Assembly (NCBI GenBank): GCA_004369045.1 | Contig: ML213527.1 | Location: 97,737-161,736, forward strand | Length of the DNA: 64,000 bases | DNA from: Heliocybe sulcata | Taxonomy: Eukaryota; Basidiomycota; Agaricomycetes; Gloeophyllales; Gloeophyllaceae | Direction: 5' to 3' | Shown here: positions 24,844 through 37,421 of the stretch, piece after piece | How positions within the stretch are numbered: position 1 is the first letter of the stretch | Layout: the number at the start of each line of letters is the position of its first letter | The notes under the pieces: generated by a model | What the model was told of the DNA's origin: nothing | Databases searched by the model: none | What the model saw: the letters and a program-made list of their open reading frames with translations, nothing else | Translations under genes and position numbers: made by a program

Positions 24844-27278
24844 CTACTCGGATCTCCTGATAAGCCTGACGCGAACGTTCGTAGGCGTGGTCGTCACCCC
24901 AGTCTTCCACTTCAGCATCTCCTCCTTCTGCTGCCGCCTCGACAGTCCCTCCAGCTCGACCGGGAGCCTCACCTCGTACCTCCTCACCAGGCTCGCAAGA
25001 ATACACACACTCTCCGTCATCGCAAACCGTATGCCTATACACCCACGCGCACCGGCCGAAAATGCCAGGACTGGCAGCGAGATCAGTGCACGGAAACAAG
25101 CAAGCCCCGGACCCACGCACATGCATCTCTTGGCCAGCGATAACCCTCATCAGGTCGATCCAGGAACCTCTCCGGTCTGAACACCTCTACATCACCGCTC
25201 CAGTGGATCGCTTTTTCGCCGCAGCCCACCGTCACAGGAACCACATGAGCACGAACGTTCATCCTCAATTCAGACGGAAACACGCACGGTTCATATGCAA
25301 CGCCCATATGTCAATAATGACGACGCTGCCTTTGGATACGGCCATCCGTGCCTTTTCGGCTCTACCTTCAGCTATGACTCGATTTTCTCTATCGTGTCCC
25401 TCGCATAAAGGTCCCGTCGGGATTTCAAACTCGGGGATAGGTTTGAATTTTGTGTACGGTAGCACCGTGTCCTCGGTCACAAGCTTCGCTAGGCGCGGTT
25501 CTGCGGGGTATAGACGCATTGCTTCACGAAAGACGGCAAGGGTGTACTCCTACAATACGATTGAGCACATTGTCGCATCAGGGTATCGGGGATACTCACA
25601 AATCTGTCGAAGTCCTCTTTGAACCTCTGTATCACGAGCTCAATGAGATACTATTTCACGCAAGGTATAATAACTTACTGAGTTCAGCAGCTGGTCGGCA
25701 TCTGCATCCACACGCGGCCACACCCTCTTCGTTTCGTCATACAACTTCTCTTGCACCTCTGGATGAAGCGCAAGCATCGCGAGTGTGAACGTCAGCGAAT
25801 TTGCAGAAGTTTCTGTGCCCGCAGTTAGTCTAGCCAGTTTACAAGGACAATGCATGCTCGACCAACTCACCATGTCCAGCTAACAAGAATAACTGCAGTA
25901 TTCTGAGTAAAACCGAGAAAGACCCCGTATAGCCTTGGGAACCTACTCACAAACGCATTGGATAACAACTCGTCATCCGTCAACCCCCTCGCACTCTGCC
26001 CTTCCGCCAAATTTGCTTGCACCAGGTTCCTCAATAAGGATCCCTCCTCCGCCATCTCTCTTCCTCTAGCCTCTTTCATGGGCAGACCACTGCCAAGCAT
26101 CTGCGCGCGAGCATCGGAAATGACACCCAAGATGTGTTCCCTCAGGTCCTTGAACGCTCTCCGCGTCAAGTCCAGCTTATCCGACAAAAGCGGGACGGGA
26201 CAAGGAAGAGAAGCGGAGAGGTCGTACAAGAAGTCCGGCGTCAGCACCTTTGCGAACAGGTAGGATATGGTGGTCCTGAGTGCTGTAGGGAAGGGCAGTA
26301 TGGAACTTTCTGAGACTTTAATCGACTCTGGAGGAGCGGAAGGAGTGGAAGGGATACGGATCCCAAAGCCGGCCGAGGAGATGACATGAAGAGTTATCTA
26401 TAATTTAGGTCAGGATCAGGCACGCGAGGAAAGCTCGTTTAAGCCAACCTGGGTCATTGCGCTGGCCACGTCCACCAGCTCGCCCTTGCCTAGTCGGGCG
26501 AACCAATCGGACACGATATGCATGGTTTCTTTCCATACAAGAGCATTATTTGCCTGTGCGTATGGGACTCGTCATCGATCATTCAGAAGAGCAAGTCATT
26601 CGACAGACCTCGTTGAATGCGGGATTCACAACTGCCCGATGCCTTTTCCAGTCCGCATCTTCAGTGCCTACCAACGTCGGTCCATAGATATTTAGCACTT
26701 CGTACTATTGGGCGCGTTGCATGGTCAGCGAGACTTGAACGCGGAGGCGCAACGCACTGCTTCGACATCCTTCCTGAATACCTTGCGATCACCGGTAACA
26801 TGCTTGATCGCGTCCGCATCAGCCAAGAAGTAATAGGGCTGGCCGGTCCAAAAGCGGACAGAGGTCACCAGCGTGGAGCCAGTGCGAGCGTATACTGCGT
26901 TATATGCGTCAAGGCTCGAGGATAACTATATGCGCGGACTTACGGGAGAATCGTCCGGCGTAGTACGCGACCTGACCAGGCCGAGGAAAGGCAGACGCAA
27001 GGACGAGGGCGAGGGTCCGGAAGGGGTCTAACCAAAGTAGATACTCGCCCGGCGTGTTTCTGGCCAGAGGAGGTCAGTGAGTGACTAACTTGGAGGAAAG
27101 GAAGGCGTCTCGACTTGCGAATGCCTGAAGAAGGTATATTGGAGGCCTTGACAACGCACCTGACGATTCCCAAACCTCTCCTCAAAGCGAGGATCCTTCC
27201 AAGAAACAGCCTCCCGACGAAGAGTCCGAACACTGCCCACAGCATGGCGCGTGTTGAAGCGAGTTGGATGTCCAGCAT
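24844..27278 (-). CDS. cytochrome P450 monooxygenase
   Basis: Heme-thiolate monooxygenase with an N-terminal membrane anchor (MLWAVFGLFVGRLFLGR) for the endoplasmic reticulum. The ATG at 27278 (MLDIQLAS) is used. The exons read YLLWLDPFRT, VRFWTGQPYYFLADADAIK, YGPTLVGTEDADWKRHR with NPAFNE, the I-helix oxygen-binding AGTETS, the K-helix region LRLYPAEPR, VFRPERFLD and the heme loop FSAGARGCIGIRFA with its Cys ligand. Many introns of 50-60 nt; about 500 residues. The substrate cannot be told from sequence. It resembles the expanded basidiomycete P450s of secondary or xenobiotic metabolism. No obvious cluster partner is next to it. Confidence 0.9.
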
Positions 27279-29257
27279 GGCTTCAGTCACTGTTCAGTCG
27301 ACAGCAAGAGATACGTCTAGCCTGGAAATCCCCGTCGCTACCCGCAGTGTCCCCCACAAGCTTAAAAAGCAGCCGCCTCGTTCCGCATGAAGCGCCACTA
27401 TCTGACAGGGTCAGGAATGTATAGGCATGAACCTAAGATACTCGGGCTTCCCGCCGGCGGCTGCGGGACCGAGGACAGAACCAGTTACGCATCAGGACTT
27501 CTCCAAGCAGGAACTTCCCAGTGTATTGATGGCAGCATCCAGCGCTGAGCCCGAGGAGTACGCGATCCAAGTACTTTCCAGTTGTAAGCAGTATCGAGCA
27601 GAGCTTGCAGTCTATGGGAAAGAGCAGTCTATGGGAAAGAGAGCCAGGAGTCCTTCAAGGGCATGTCCTCGTTATATAGTGGAAATGCGAAGAGGTCGTT
27701 GTTGAAGCTGCAGCGCTGAAGTTTTGATAACCACAAATATTGAAAGTACTAGTGCAGGCTGCGCGAAGCCTACGATTTGCTTGCGGTAACGCCACATCTG
27801 CACGGCCGGGATGAGCCGGGCCGCTACTGTAAGTCCTGCGTGTCGCTCGCCGCTCGCGTTCAAGCGGCTCACACTAATTATTGCGTCCAGTACATCTTCT
27901 TTCATGCCCAATCAATCCCACAAAGGCGAACAGTTGCTCGCAAATTCTCTCTGGAGGAAAAAGAGGCTTGGGTGGAAGCTCAGGACATTCTCTCCGATAC
28001 GACCGACTTTGCGGACAGGGCCCGTCAGGTGTAGCAGATTGGTACGGTGCACTCGTAGACGCCACTCACCTCGCCGCGTGGGGGACTCAGGTCAAGTCTT
28101 TCAGAGCAGCCGGGCCATCGTACAGCTACTAGTCAAGAAGGTTGGTGTTCTTGTCCTTTGTATGGCAGGAGCCTGGCCTACGCCGGACGGATTACAAGGT
28201 GCTATACGCTGCTTGCGTATCTCCCATTTCATCCGAGGTGCACTCCAATCCTGGATACATATGTCCAATGGAAACTAGACTTTGATCAAACATCGTACCG
28301 CTGGATGCGATCCGACCGGAGGTATCCTCGCAGACCAGATGCCGAAGTGCGAAAGCGACTCTTGCTTGAATGCGCAATGCCAAGTGAAGGTGTATGCCAG
28401 CCGCGGATACGGGTGGTAGTGTGCGGGTGCATGGTACATGCCACAGCTTCCGATGAGAGGAGGAATGATCCTGTCTCTCAGATGCTCTGCAATCTGAGAT
28501 CTTCGCGTTATTGGCGTCGCCTGTCGAGACGGGCTGTCCTAGCCTTACGATTCCTGACACCGTACTGTTTCACATCTTGCAGCGTACCGCAAGCTCTTTC
28601 TCCGTGACCAGCGGTTCACCCTGGACTTCATGCAGGTCAGATCTTTAGCACACTGATTGGAAAACTGTCCACTTGTATCCGGGTCTCGAAAGTACTTCCA
28701 TTAATTGTGTTCGTCAAGAATGCTCACCATGACCGCGATCAGCAGATAAGACATCTAGTGCAATGTAAAACGCGTCCTCAGCACCAGTCGTCGCCTGCAC
28801 AGCCTCGACACAGCATTCACAGCATTCACAGCATCACCTCCTAGATATGTCTGCACGCAAGGTAAGCCCATCCCGCTTTCCTCGGCGACATCAGATGGCA
28901 TCAAAACTCACCTCTAATGTACCACTAGCCGCACCGCCGGACTCCGCAGCCCTGTATATGTCCTCTACACTTCCTAACCCTTGCGCTGCGGCCCTTTGTC
29001 ACAGATAAGACATTCTCACAAGGGGTTACCCACTTTGCCAATTATTTCCTTCGACCGCAGCGCCTCAGGCCGCACGACATGTCAACGTTAGCGAAGCAAT
29101 GAGATTGAGGCGTGCGCAGCTCCTCTACGGTATGCTGTGTGGGAGGTCCCGTAGAAGCTGTCAGGACCTTGAGTAACCGCTGAGCGGAAATTGCAGCAAT
29201 CTACTTAAACCACCTGAACACGAGCTGCTCACTCGGAATACCACAACAAGAGCCACG
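27279..29257. other. 2-kb intergenic region, no gene seen
   Basis: Short ORFs occur on both strands without recognisable motifs. A 17-nt direct duplication, GCAGTCTATGGGAAAGA, lies at about 27610-27643. A spliceable ATG (MSARK then gtaagc) at about 28847 leads to no convincing second exon. Confidence 0.45.
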
Positions 29258-30689
29258 ATGAACGCAACAGGTAGAGTCATTCCGCTGCATCCGCAAGGCC
29301 GCTCCCTAACTTAACTCGAAGGCCTCGCAATTACCGGCTCCTCAATTCCCAAAGACCTCGTCTGGGATGTGTCGCCTTACCATTATATTCCGACACAATG
29401 GATCACCATCCTCTTCCTCGTCCTCTTCGGAATCTCAGGCGGTAAGCTCCGGTCACCTCGCAACCCCTCCCTACACAACTAATGCTGCCGCATTAGCCTT
29501 ACATATCGCCGAGGCCGTCCTCTTCCGCCTATGGTTCCTCTTCCCTACCGCTATCCTGTCAGTATTCGGCGAGCTGATCGGATGGAGCGGTCGACTATGG
29601 TCGACCTACAATATCCCGCTTGACACGCCATTCCTGATGCAGTGAGCACTGACACTATTCGTTCTTGATGCCGTGCTGAGGCCCGTCCTTTGCAAAGGCT
29701 GTCTTCTACGATTATTGCACCTACCCCTTTCTTAGCGGGTATTTTCGTCATATTTGGGAGGATAACACGACGGCTAGGCCCTCAGTACAGCCGTCTCACT
29801 CCTCGGATGTGTAAGTCTCTTGCGTAACAACCCATGTGTGCTGGCATCCCTGACGCTTGGACCCTTAGACACCATCATCTTCTGCACTTCGGTAAGCATC
29901 CAGCGTACGACCAATGCTCCTGAGCCCCGGCTGACCAGTAGCAGGACGTTGTTGCCCTCGTATTACAAGCATTCGGTGGCGGATTAGCCTCAGGCAGTAG
30001 TGAATCCAGCGTCAAACTCGTAAGTACAACAGCCAACAGCCTGAAAGCTAGCTCTCACCGCAAACAAATAATACAGGGCACACGCATCATGTTGGCCGGT
30101 ATCAGCTTCCAACTAGGTAAATGTCATCCCCATCAATCCTCCTCGTCCGTCTCACCTGTACTCGCCAGCTATCATATCAATCTTCATGCTGCTCGTCCTC
30201 GAGTACTTGATCAGATACCACATCGACCATCCTGTTCGAGCCCCGATGACGCAAGCGACCTCGTCGCAGGACACTCTGGGCAGCCCCATGCCCATCGAGT
30301 GGACCGCCAACGGACCTAGGGGTCTCGTGGACAAGAGACTAAAGCTAATGATCATCGGCATGTGCTTCAGCACCCTCTGCCTCTTTATCCGGTACGTCCC
30401 CTCCTTCGCTGATCGACTCTTATAACAGCTAAGCCATGAAATAGCTCGATTTACCGGACCATCGAGTTGGCAGACGGGTGGGACGGGCGGATTATAGGAA
30501 CTCAAGTATATTTCAGTGGGTACCATCCTCTCCTTCAGGCATGTGCACGATTTGATCGAGCGCCCCAATGCAGATGTCCTGGACGGCACTATGGTATTCC
30601 TGGCCATATTCACGTTGAACGTGTTCCATCCTGGATTCCTGCTGCGCGCTGCGGGCTCCTCCAACCGCTCTTTCCTTGAGAAACCATAA
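29258..30689 (+). CDS. RTA1-like seven-transmembrane protein (copy 1)
   Basis: Member of the fungal RTA1 family (lipid translocation and resistance to sterol-binding compounds, mostly plasma-membrane proteins). Ten exons, 29258-29270, 29322-29441, 29497-29641, 29698-29810, 29869-29891, 29942-30019, 30077-30116, 30169-30391, 30445-30515 and 30574-30689, give 313 residues. Hydrophobic segments include WITILFLVLFGISG, STIIAPTPFLAGIFVIF, MLAGISFQLAIISIFMLL and LMIIGMCFSTLCLFIR. Family motifs include IFCTSQDVVALVLQAFGGG and IYRTIELADGWDG, ending LNVFHPGFLL. A related copy on the opposite strand starts at 35199. Confidence 0.88.
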
Positions 30690-31070
30690 ACCCAGGCTTC
30701 TGTGCCTGTTTGGATTTTCGGGACCCGCTGGATGGACTAGGAGAAAGATGGCATACCTAGGAGAAGAAAACATAAACAGAGAGTATACAAGGACTTGTCG
30801 CGACTTTTGTACAACATCCCCTCATAGAGTACTGTGCACGGACGCTTGATAACCTATTTGCTTGTACGCTTCATCATGTATAAATACAACGGACCTATGT
30901 AGATACCGGGACGTAGTTGTACATCTGCGACGAATGGAGATACGCGCGGATAGAGAAAGAGACGTTCAATGCCTTGCAAGAGCCGTATTGATACAGTGTG
31001 TTCCGAGATGTTTGCTGCGTACCGTTAAAGACGTTTGTTGCGTACCGTTACGAGAAAAGTGACTGTCCCA
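30690..31070. other. convergent 3' intergenic region
   Basis: It lies between the 3' ends of RTA1 copy 1 and YVH1. A direct duplication built on GTTTGYTGCGTACCGTTA lies at about 31011-31052. No gene is seen. Confidence 0.4.
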
Positions 31071-33209
31071 TTAGACCACCTCGTCAACCTTGGACCTGTG
31101 AATGCAAAATCCCTGATACCCAGCATAAGCCGACGTCCTAGGAACCTATACGGGAACACTCACGGGAGTGACCCATTCCTTGCAGCTGCAGCAGACCCCC
31201 GCCCAATCATAATTCCCCAGCTTCGACCCACATTTCTTGTTAGGGCAAACGATCTTCCCCGCGAGCTGTCCCTGCTCCAGGAACGGCTCCATCCATTTCA
31301 TCTACAGTCAAACCATGAACCGCTGAAATACGTGGTTTTACACGCCCGAAGAAGACTCACTGGTTCCAAGAAATAACCAGAACACTTTGGGTTGATCAAA
31401 ATCGGCGCTGGCATCGCCGGAGCAGGCTTTGCAGCCGACTGCTGGATGGGCGTCATGCCCATACCCATCGGCGACCTCAGCGCCGCCAGCTTGGGATTCG
31501 CGAACAGCTGCGCCGCCAGATCCGATCCATGCGACAGAGGCGGAGGCTTCGGAGCTCTGCTCGAACCATCTTCTTCAGCCATAGGCGCATCAATGTTCAT
31601 CCTTCCATTCATCTCGGTCGGCGAAGTCACACTGGACTGCGGTAGAGGTTGGTTCTCCGTAATCAAAGGCAAGGCCGACTTCTTCGTCGTTGTCGAGCTT
31701 CCCCTTCTCGACATTGGCGGACGTGCACTATCGCTCAGACTACCCTCATCTTCGCCATTTGCCAGCGTCGTCATGCTCATCGAGTCCGACAAACTTCTCG
31801 TCACGCCCTCCGGCACGTTCGCCGAGATCCTGCGCGACCGCGCCTGCGACGGAGGCGGCGTAGGCAGCAATCGCACCCCCTCCTGGGCCGCGGTCATGCT
31901 GAGTTGGTCTGATAAGCCTCGGCCGACGGCCACGCCCTCCGAAACGAGATGGGCGAGCTTCTTGGGGTGCACAGCTGCCATCGAGCCAGAGCGCGACCGC
32001 GGGAGCACGGTCATCGCGTCGGATGGCTGAGGCTGTGTACCAGACGCATCTGCCTCCGCCTCCTCGTCATCGCTGTCGTCCTCGAAGACGTCGTGGTGCT
32101 CCTCCGTCTGCGCATCTTTGGAAGACGTCATGGCCAGCCCACCCAAGAAAGCTCTGGAAACGTCGTTCGCGAGCCCGCTAGGTCTGCGCGGCGCGGTCGC
32201 GCTTGCAGAAGGTCTTCTGTCAGGCATACTCCCCGACCCTCTTCGGCCCGGTCCAGGGCGGGAAACCTGGTCTGCCATGGAGGGGCGTCTGGAATTGGCG
32301 GGGGATAAACCCATCGGGACGGCTGGCGTGGCTGGTCCAAGCTGACCGTGGTCCATCATGTGTTCTCTGCGTGCGAGCTCCGTGCGACACATTTTGCAGC
32401 GAATACGCCGGTGCAGCCCTCCGGGAGTAGGCGGTGCGGAGTCTGAGGGAGTGGGCGGGTACCGAGCGAACATTTCAGTTTCGATCTCGCCGTCTCCGTC
32501 TACAGCATATATGAGAAGAGAAATCGTACATTACAGGAAGTGACTCACTCATCATCTCCATGACAGCTCGCTCGAGGTAGAACATACGTGTGGACTTGTC
32601 GCGCCGAGAGACCTTGAAGGAAGCCTTGTAGAATATGTCGAGTTGTTGGAGGAAGCCATTGTTCGGTCTATAAAGAGCGTATGTGAATCCACGCGAGCTA
32701 AGAGTTTACACAGCCACATACTGCGTATTCGGACGCGCTTTTCGAATGAGTTCGAGTGCGCCTGCTGGGTCCAAGTTCCTAGCATACATCAGGTATGCTG
32801 CTGCAATTGTAGCGCTGCGACCTGGCCAATCACACGACCACCGTTCATTCGATAGAGTAGGCGCAAGTGAATATAGGACGTACTCATTCCAGCCTGGCAA
32901 TGTATCAGCATCCCTCGTCCTTTGTCCAGCTCGCCTTGAATGAAGGATATCGCAGGTACGAGATACGTAAGGACATCCGCCTCCTCCTCGTCATCCAGGT
33001 TAATCTGATGTCTGATGAATGTCTAACTTCCCATCGGTTAATCCAGAGCCATCGGTAGGCGAAACGAAAGAGCGTACGGGGCTAATGGTTACTCTCCCCC
33101 TCATCGCTGATACTACGCTCCCAATACCCTTCTCTCTGAGCATCTGGGTATCCTTTGCGCTCGCCAGATCGCCCACCCACAAACCGGGGATCACTTCGTC
33201 CATTGACAT
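31071..33209 (-). CDS. YVH1: Yvh1-type dual-specificity phosphatase
   Basis: Protein phosphatase whose yeast homolog also releases Mrt4 during 60S ribosome maturation through its zinc-binding tail. The start MSMDEVIPGLWVGDLASA leads to the catalytic P-loop HCQAGMSRS (HC-x5-R) with IAAAYLMYARNLDP behind it. The C-terminal zinc region includes IRCKMCRTELARREHM, PKCSGYFLEP, MKWMEPFLEQGQLAGKIVC, CGSKLGNYDWAGVCCSC and the end GFCIHRSKVDEVV. Introns follow ISP, TQ, MEMM, FLEP and VTP. Between REHM and the PKC motif lies a disordered Ser/Pro-rich insertion of about 300 residues, absent from the yeast protein. Alternative ATG at 33203. Confidence 0.92.
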
Positions 33210-33816
33210 CTTGCGGGGATTTAGCGCGGGGTATAGACTATTCGAAGACGGGTATTGCAGTCACTGTGATGTTTGTCGATGGCGACGACTGCAGACGGGA
33301 GAATGTAATGGTTGAAGTCAAAGAGTAATTTTTGTCCTTATAACATACGGTACATGAAGAGGAGAAGAAGAGATGCTTCGGTTCGGATCCAAGCGCTACT
33401 GAGTTGTGGCGTCGATATATCCTTACCCCGCAATCGGGTCTGGGCAGTCATGCATTTGGAATCCCATGCATAGGAGGCTATTCATTCTTCTGAATCCGAC
33501 ACGCAGGCACAAACCATCTTGGGCACACGTGAGATGTCTCGTAGGCTAGCTGAGGCATCGATATGAGAATGTTAGACCTCACACATGAGGTACGGTAGTG
33601 TTCGCAGGCGGATAAGTCTGGCGTTAATAATGAATTCGGACGAGTCACATCAAATAATCGATTGTCTGCTCGCCTACGAGCCATTTGATGGCCGACGGAT
33701 AATGATAATAATAACCGAGAAGAAACTATAGGCTGTGCTGTTGGCAGATAATGGGTGTCGGAAAGCTGAGCACGCTGTTCTTGCTCTGGATCAGGCACGG
33801 CCTGAATGAAGGCAAC
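33210..33816. other. intergenic, no gene seen
   Basis: It holds the promoter of YVH1 and the 3' flank of the second RTA1-like gene. No supported ORF. Confidence 0.45.
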
Positions 33817-35199
33817 CTACATTGTGCGGAGTTCAACGTGCCCTTCAGCATCCGGGTTAGGCACAGATGCACCCAGAAGGAAGCCGGGGTGCAGGACGTT
33901 GAGCGTAAGAGCGGCGAGGACAACCATGGCACCGTCCATGCCGTCTATACAAAAACAAATAATCAATACCAGTAAAGAGTGGCATTGGACAATAGAGCAC
34001 ACCGAAGTAGCTCTGGACACGGATGATCTGGCCCTTCCAGCCATTGGCTAGCTCAACTGTCCGGTACACTGCTCTGACGACGATGAATCTCAACAATCCG
34101 CAGGCTTTTGAATGCCTACAACTCACCTCACGTATAAAAACAAGGTACTCAGGACTATGCTGATGATAATCAAGGACATCCGCCAATCATCGCGTCCCCG
34201 TGCCGAAAATGTAACACCTGAATCCAGCTTCGCTGTGGCGACGCGACCCATGGGGCGGTCGAGATAGTACCTGAGGAGAAACTCGGTTGCGAGTATCATG
34301 AAGATAGACATTGCGCCTAGCTGGAAGGCGATACCAGCGAGTAGAAGGTGACTGCCCTGTATCCATAGATTAGCAGATATAGAATCGGCGGTGCACAGAA
34401 GCAGCAATATACCAGGTTGATACTGTTCTCCGTGGTCCCCGACGCAGCACCTCCACCAGCTGCCTGCAAAAGCAGGGCTATCACATCCTACGATATCGTT
34501 GTAAATAAAAACTACAATCACTGTAAGATTTCCAAATGGACTCAGGCAAGACACAAAGATGATAGAGTCTGTAAATATGAGCTCCGCGAGTGCCGTGAAG
34601 TCACCAAAACTTTTGCAATCACTTACACCATCGAGGACTCAGCCTGCTGTACTGCGGCCCAAGCCTGTCAATGGTTCTCCCAAGAATAATAAATATAGCT
34701 GCAAGCAGGGGCGTAGGCGCAATAACGAGCGAAACGAGCCTGACAAGGAAAGGCACAAGATCAGCCGGACCATATTCGCTTGCTCAAAACATGTCAGACG
34801 TACTGCATCTTAAATGGCACATCCAGCAGCACATTATGATTTGACCACAGCCGTCCAGTCCAGCTGACCACCTCCCCAGCAGCGCCGGCGACGATGGTAG
34901 GGAAAAGCCAATACATCTGGTAGTAGCCAGCCTGCAGGACATGAACAGCTGTACCCCTTGTTAACGAGCGCACGTCGGGTAATATAGCCTATGCAGGTAC
35001 GCACCTCCGGAGATACCAAACAAGATGATGAAGAGTATACAGATCCATTCTGTGGGGAGGTAGTGGTATCGCGAGAGCTCGCCCACCAGGGAGGGGGTGA
35101 GCCCAGCAGTACTAGTTAGAGCTGTAGCGAGTAAGATGGCAATCTCGAAAAAGATAGTGAGAGCAAATACCAACCTGAAGCAAAGCTTTGGGAAGACAT
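33817..35199 (-). CDS. RTA1-like seven-transmembrane protein (copy 2)
   Basis: Paralog of the RTA1-like gene at 29258, in the opposite orientation. Exon 1 is MSSQSFAS from the ATG at 35199, split from the next exon by an intron, like the short first exon of copy 1. Shared blocks include SRYHYLPTEWICILFIILFG (YHYIPTQWITILFLVLFG in copy 1), WTGRLWSNHNVLLDVPFKMQ, LLLAGIAFQLGAMSIFMILA, VYRTVELANGWKGQII and DGAMVVLAALTLNVLHPGF. It ends at TAG, 33819-33817. Exons in the middle were followed by similarity to copy 1 rather than all placed exactly. Role presumed as for the family: membrane lipid export or stress resistance. Confidence 0.82.
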
Positions 35200-35525
35200 A
35201 CAAACACAGGCAATAGGTTATGGGAACCCAGGCGACAGTCCTGGCATTTTATACTGACGAGGACGTCCCCCTCGGCTAATTGACACCATATGCTTGAGCC
35301 AATGAGACTGGCACATCTCTGTATAGGATTGGTTAGAACGCGTGTTGGGTCTTCGCCGCAGTGTAGCCAGGAAAGAATCTTAACGCTTACGAGGACAATC
35401 TTACATGTAGCCCAGGAAGATGTGTTGTTTGCAGTTATTTGACATGCCACTGTGGCTGGTACTGAGGTTACTCAATATCGAAATGATTTATAGACAGAAT
35501 AGGATGCATTCGGGTAGCTGCGGTG

Positions 35526-37303
35526 TCAAAGACTGAGCACAGTGAACGACAGCACGAGGTCACGCTGCTGCGGGAAGAATTTGCGTTAGCTCAACATCAG
35601 GTAATACGCGACGAGCACTGTAACAGCACTCACATCCACAACAATCAAATTATCCTCGCTGACCATAACACTAATAGCCCTCGCCTGGACAAAAACATCC
35701 TCCATCCCCTCTATCGCCAATACATCTGACCGGTACATCCTATACCTGTCATCCACCGGCCGCCTTACGGTACTCGAACCCTGTAGGTGGGCAAAGTCGC
35801 GCACTTCCGCAATCCGAGAAATGTCTGGGAAATCATTCAGCCTCTCAGTCCACAGCCTCGCGTACTTGCTGCCATGCACATCGCAGGGCACGAACGGCGA
35901 GTCCTCGGTGGCGAGTGCCTGAGCAGCGGTCTGATGGCCCCAATGCTCCCATGAGAATAGCTTGCCCTTGCCCTCCAGAGCTTGCGAAAGGCCGGATAAT
36001 AAGACATCCATGGGGATAAAGTGCAGCATGATATCACAGTGCGTCGAATCCGCGCGTCCGAGGTCGAGCGGTCTACGCGAAACAGCCAACACCCGGCTGC
36101 GCTCTGACGAAACAAAGGGAGGAGCAGGAGAGCGAGCCTGCGAGGAAGCAGAGAACGGGTCGTGCAGGAAATGCAGCTGCGCGGGGCCTGCACCAGGGCC
36201 CTCGGCCGGTGTGAAGGCGAATGCGCATATGTAATTGTTTCCAGTCCATAGCATGTTTGGTCTCGATACGCCAATGACATTGAAGATGTTGTAGACTTCC
36301 AATCGCATGCTATGGCCCTTGCTGATGCCAAGAAGAATATACTGTTCGGATAAGAATGTGAATGCGTCGATAGCATTGCCTTCTGGCGAGCGTATGTTCT
36401 GGAAGAGGTGCTCAGTTCACATAGCAGCGACACTTTACCAGTACCTACCAGGAGGAGTTCACCAGTTTTCCAATTGTATATGAATATCTCAAAGTCGAGA
36501 TGAGTGTCCTCCAACCATGATAAATAATCGAGAGCGAAACCGATATGGTCACCACATGCCACCAAATGATTGTAGCAGCACTCTGGAGTGTGGCTGTGCG
36601 GGTGGGGGAGACGAATCTCAGGGCTGACAGCCTCGGGGTGAGGACTACCAGTAGAGAGGGACCGCACGTGCACTGTGCAGGGTGTAGTAAGGTTTCTAGC
36701 CGACACAGCGTCAGCTCAGCCCAACACTCGCAGGGAACAAGTATCGCAAACACACTCTGGATCTTCCACAAGCAGCAACAGGTCCTGCGACGGAACCATC
36801 GTCAGATACTTTATAATGAACCCCACATCACGAATGTGCCACCGACGCGCGGGTATACCACGAGCACGTCCGGGGAGCTGGTTGAATATAATTCCTCGAG
36901 AACCATCGCTACGAGCGAGCATGCCTCCGGATAATTGCCAGGCATCATCGGCTGGTGCTTTCAACCTATGTGAGGTTCCACTCGTGTCGAAGGTCATGGT
37001 TTTCCATGCCGCTGTATGTTCCTCTAGACGCCGCAGGCGCTCTGAGATTCCCATGCCACTGTGCGGACAGTCCTCCATTCCAGAGTACCTCAGCAATACA
37101 TTGTACTGAAGAGCCACGGAGTTGTCGATGAGATTCTTGAAGAACCGCGATACCTAGAAACGCGGGGACAATGAACTTCATTCCGAGGATAGCGAGGCAT
37201 GTCGTACCCTTCGCAGCAAACACAGAATAGGATATTCCAGGCTGCCGAGAACCAGTTGCAAAAGTTCTGCAGGTAAAGAGAGTAGTCTCCCGGGTGCGGC
37301 CAT
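35526..37303 (-). CDS. F-box protein of basidiomycete type
   Basis: The start MAAPGRLLSLPAELLQLVLG at 37303 is a typical F-box head, continued after a 56-nt intron by VSRFFKNLIDNSVALQYNVL. The following regions (CGDHIGFALDYLSW, IFIYNWKTGELLLVG, ILLGISKGHSMRLEVYNIF) resemble beta-propeller-like C-terminal parts of related F-box proteins. At the 3' end, reading through gives a TAA at 35586. A strong in-phase donor GTGAGT after VVD with acceptor CGCAGCAG would instead give a 13-residue tail ending at 35526; that is preferred. The target is unknown. It is divergent from the DnaJ gene, with 118 bp between starts. Confidence 0.75.
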
Positions 37304-37421
37304 AATTTGTGCAGATCAAGGAGGAGGAGAAAGGACGCGTCCGAATCTTGAGAATGGCTCCTCTTTCACACGCTACAACCTGTGCGTTGACTGCGATCCA
37401 AGTCCCCCACCTGCAGACACT

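Noticed and set aside
28158-28607. 149-codon plus-strand ORF between P450 and RTA1 copy 1
   Set aside because: No family resemblance, no splice support and no promoter-like context.
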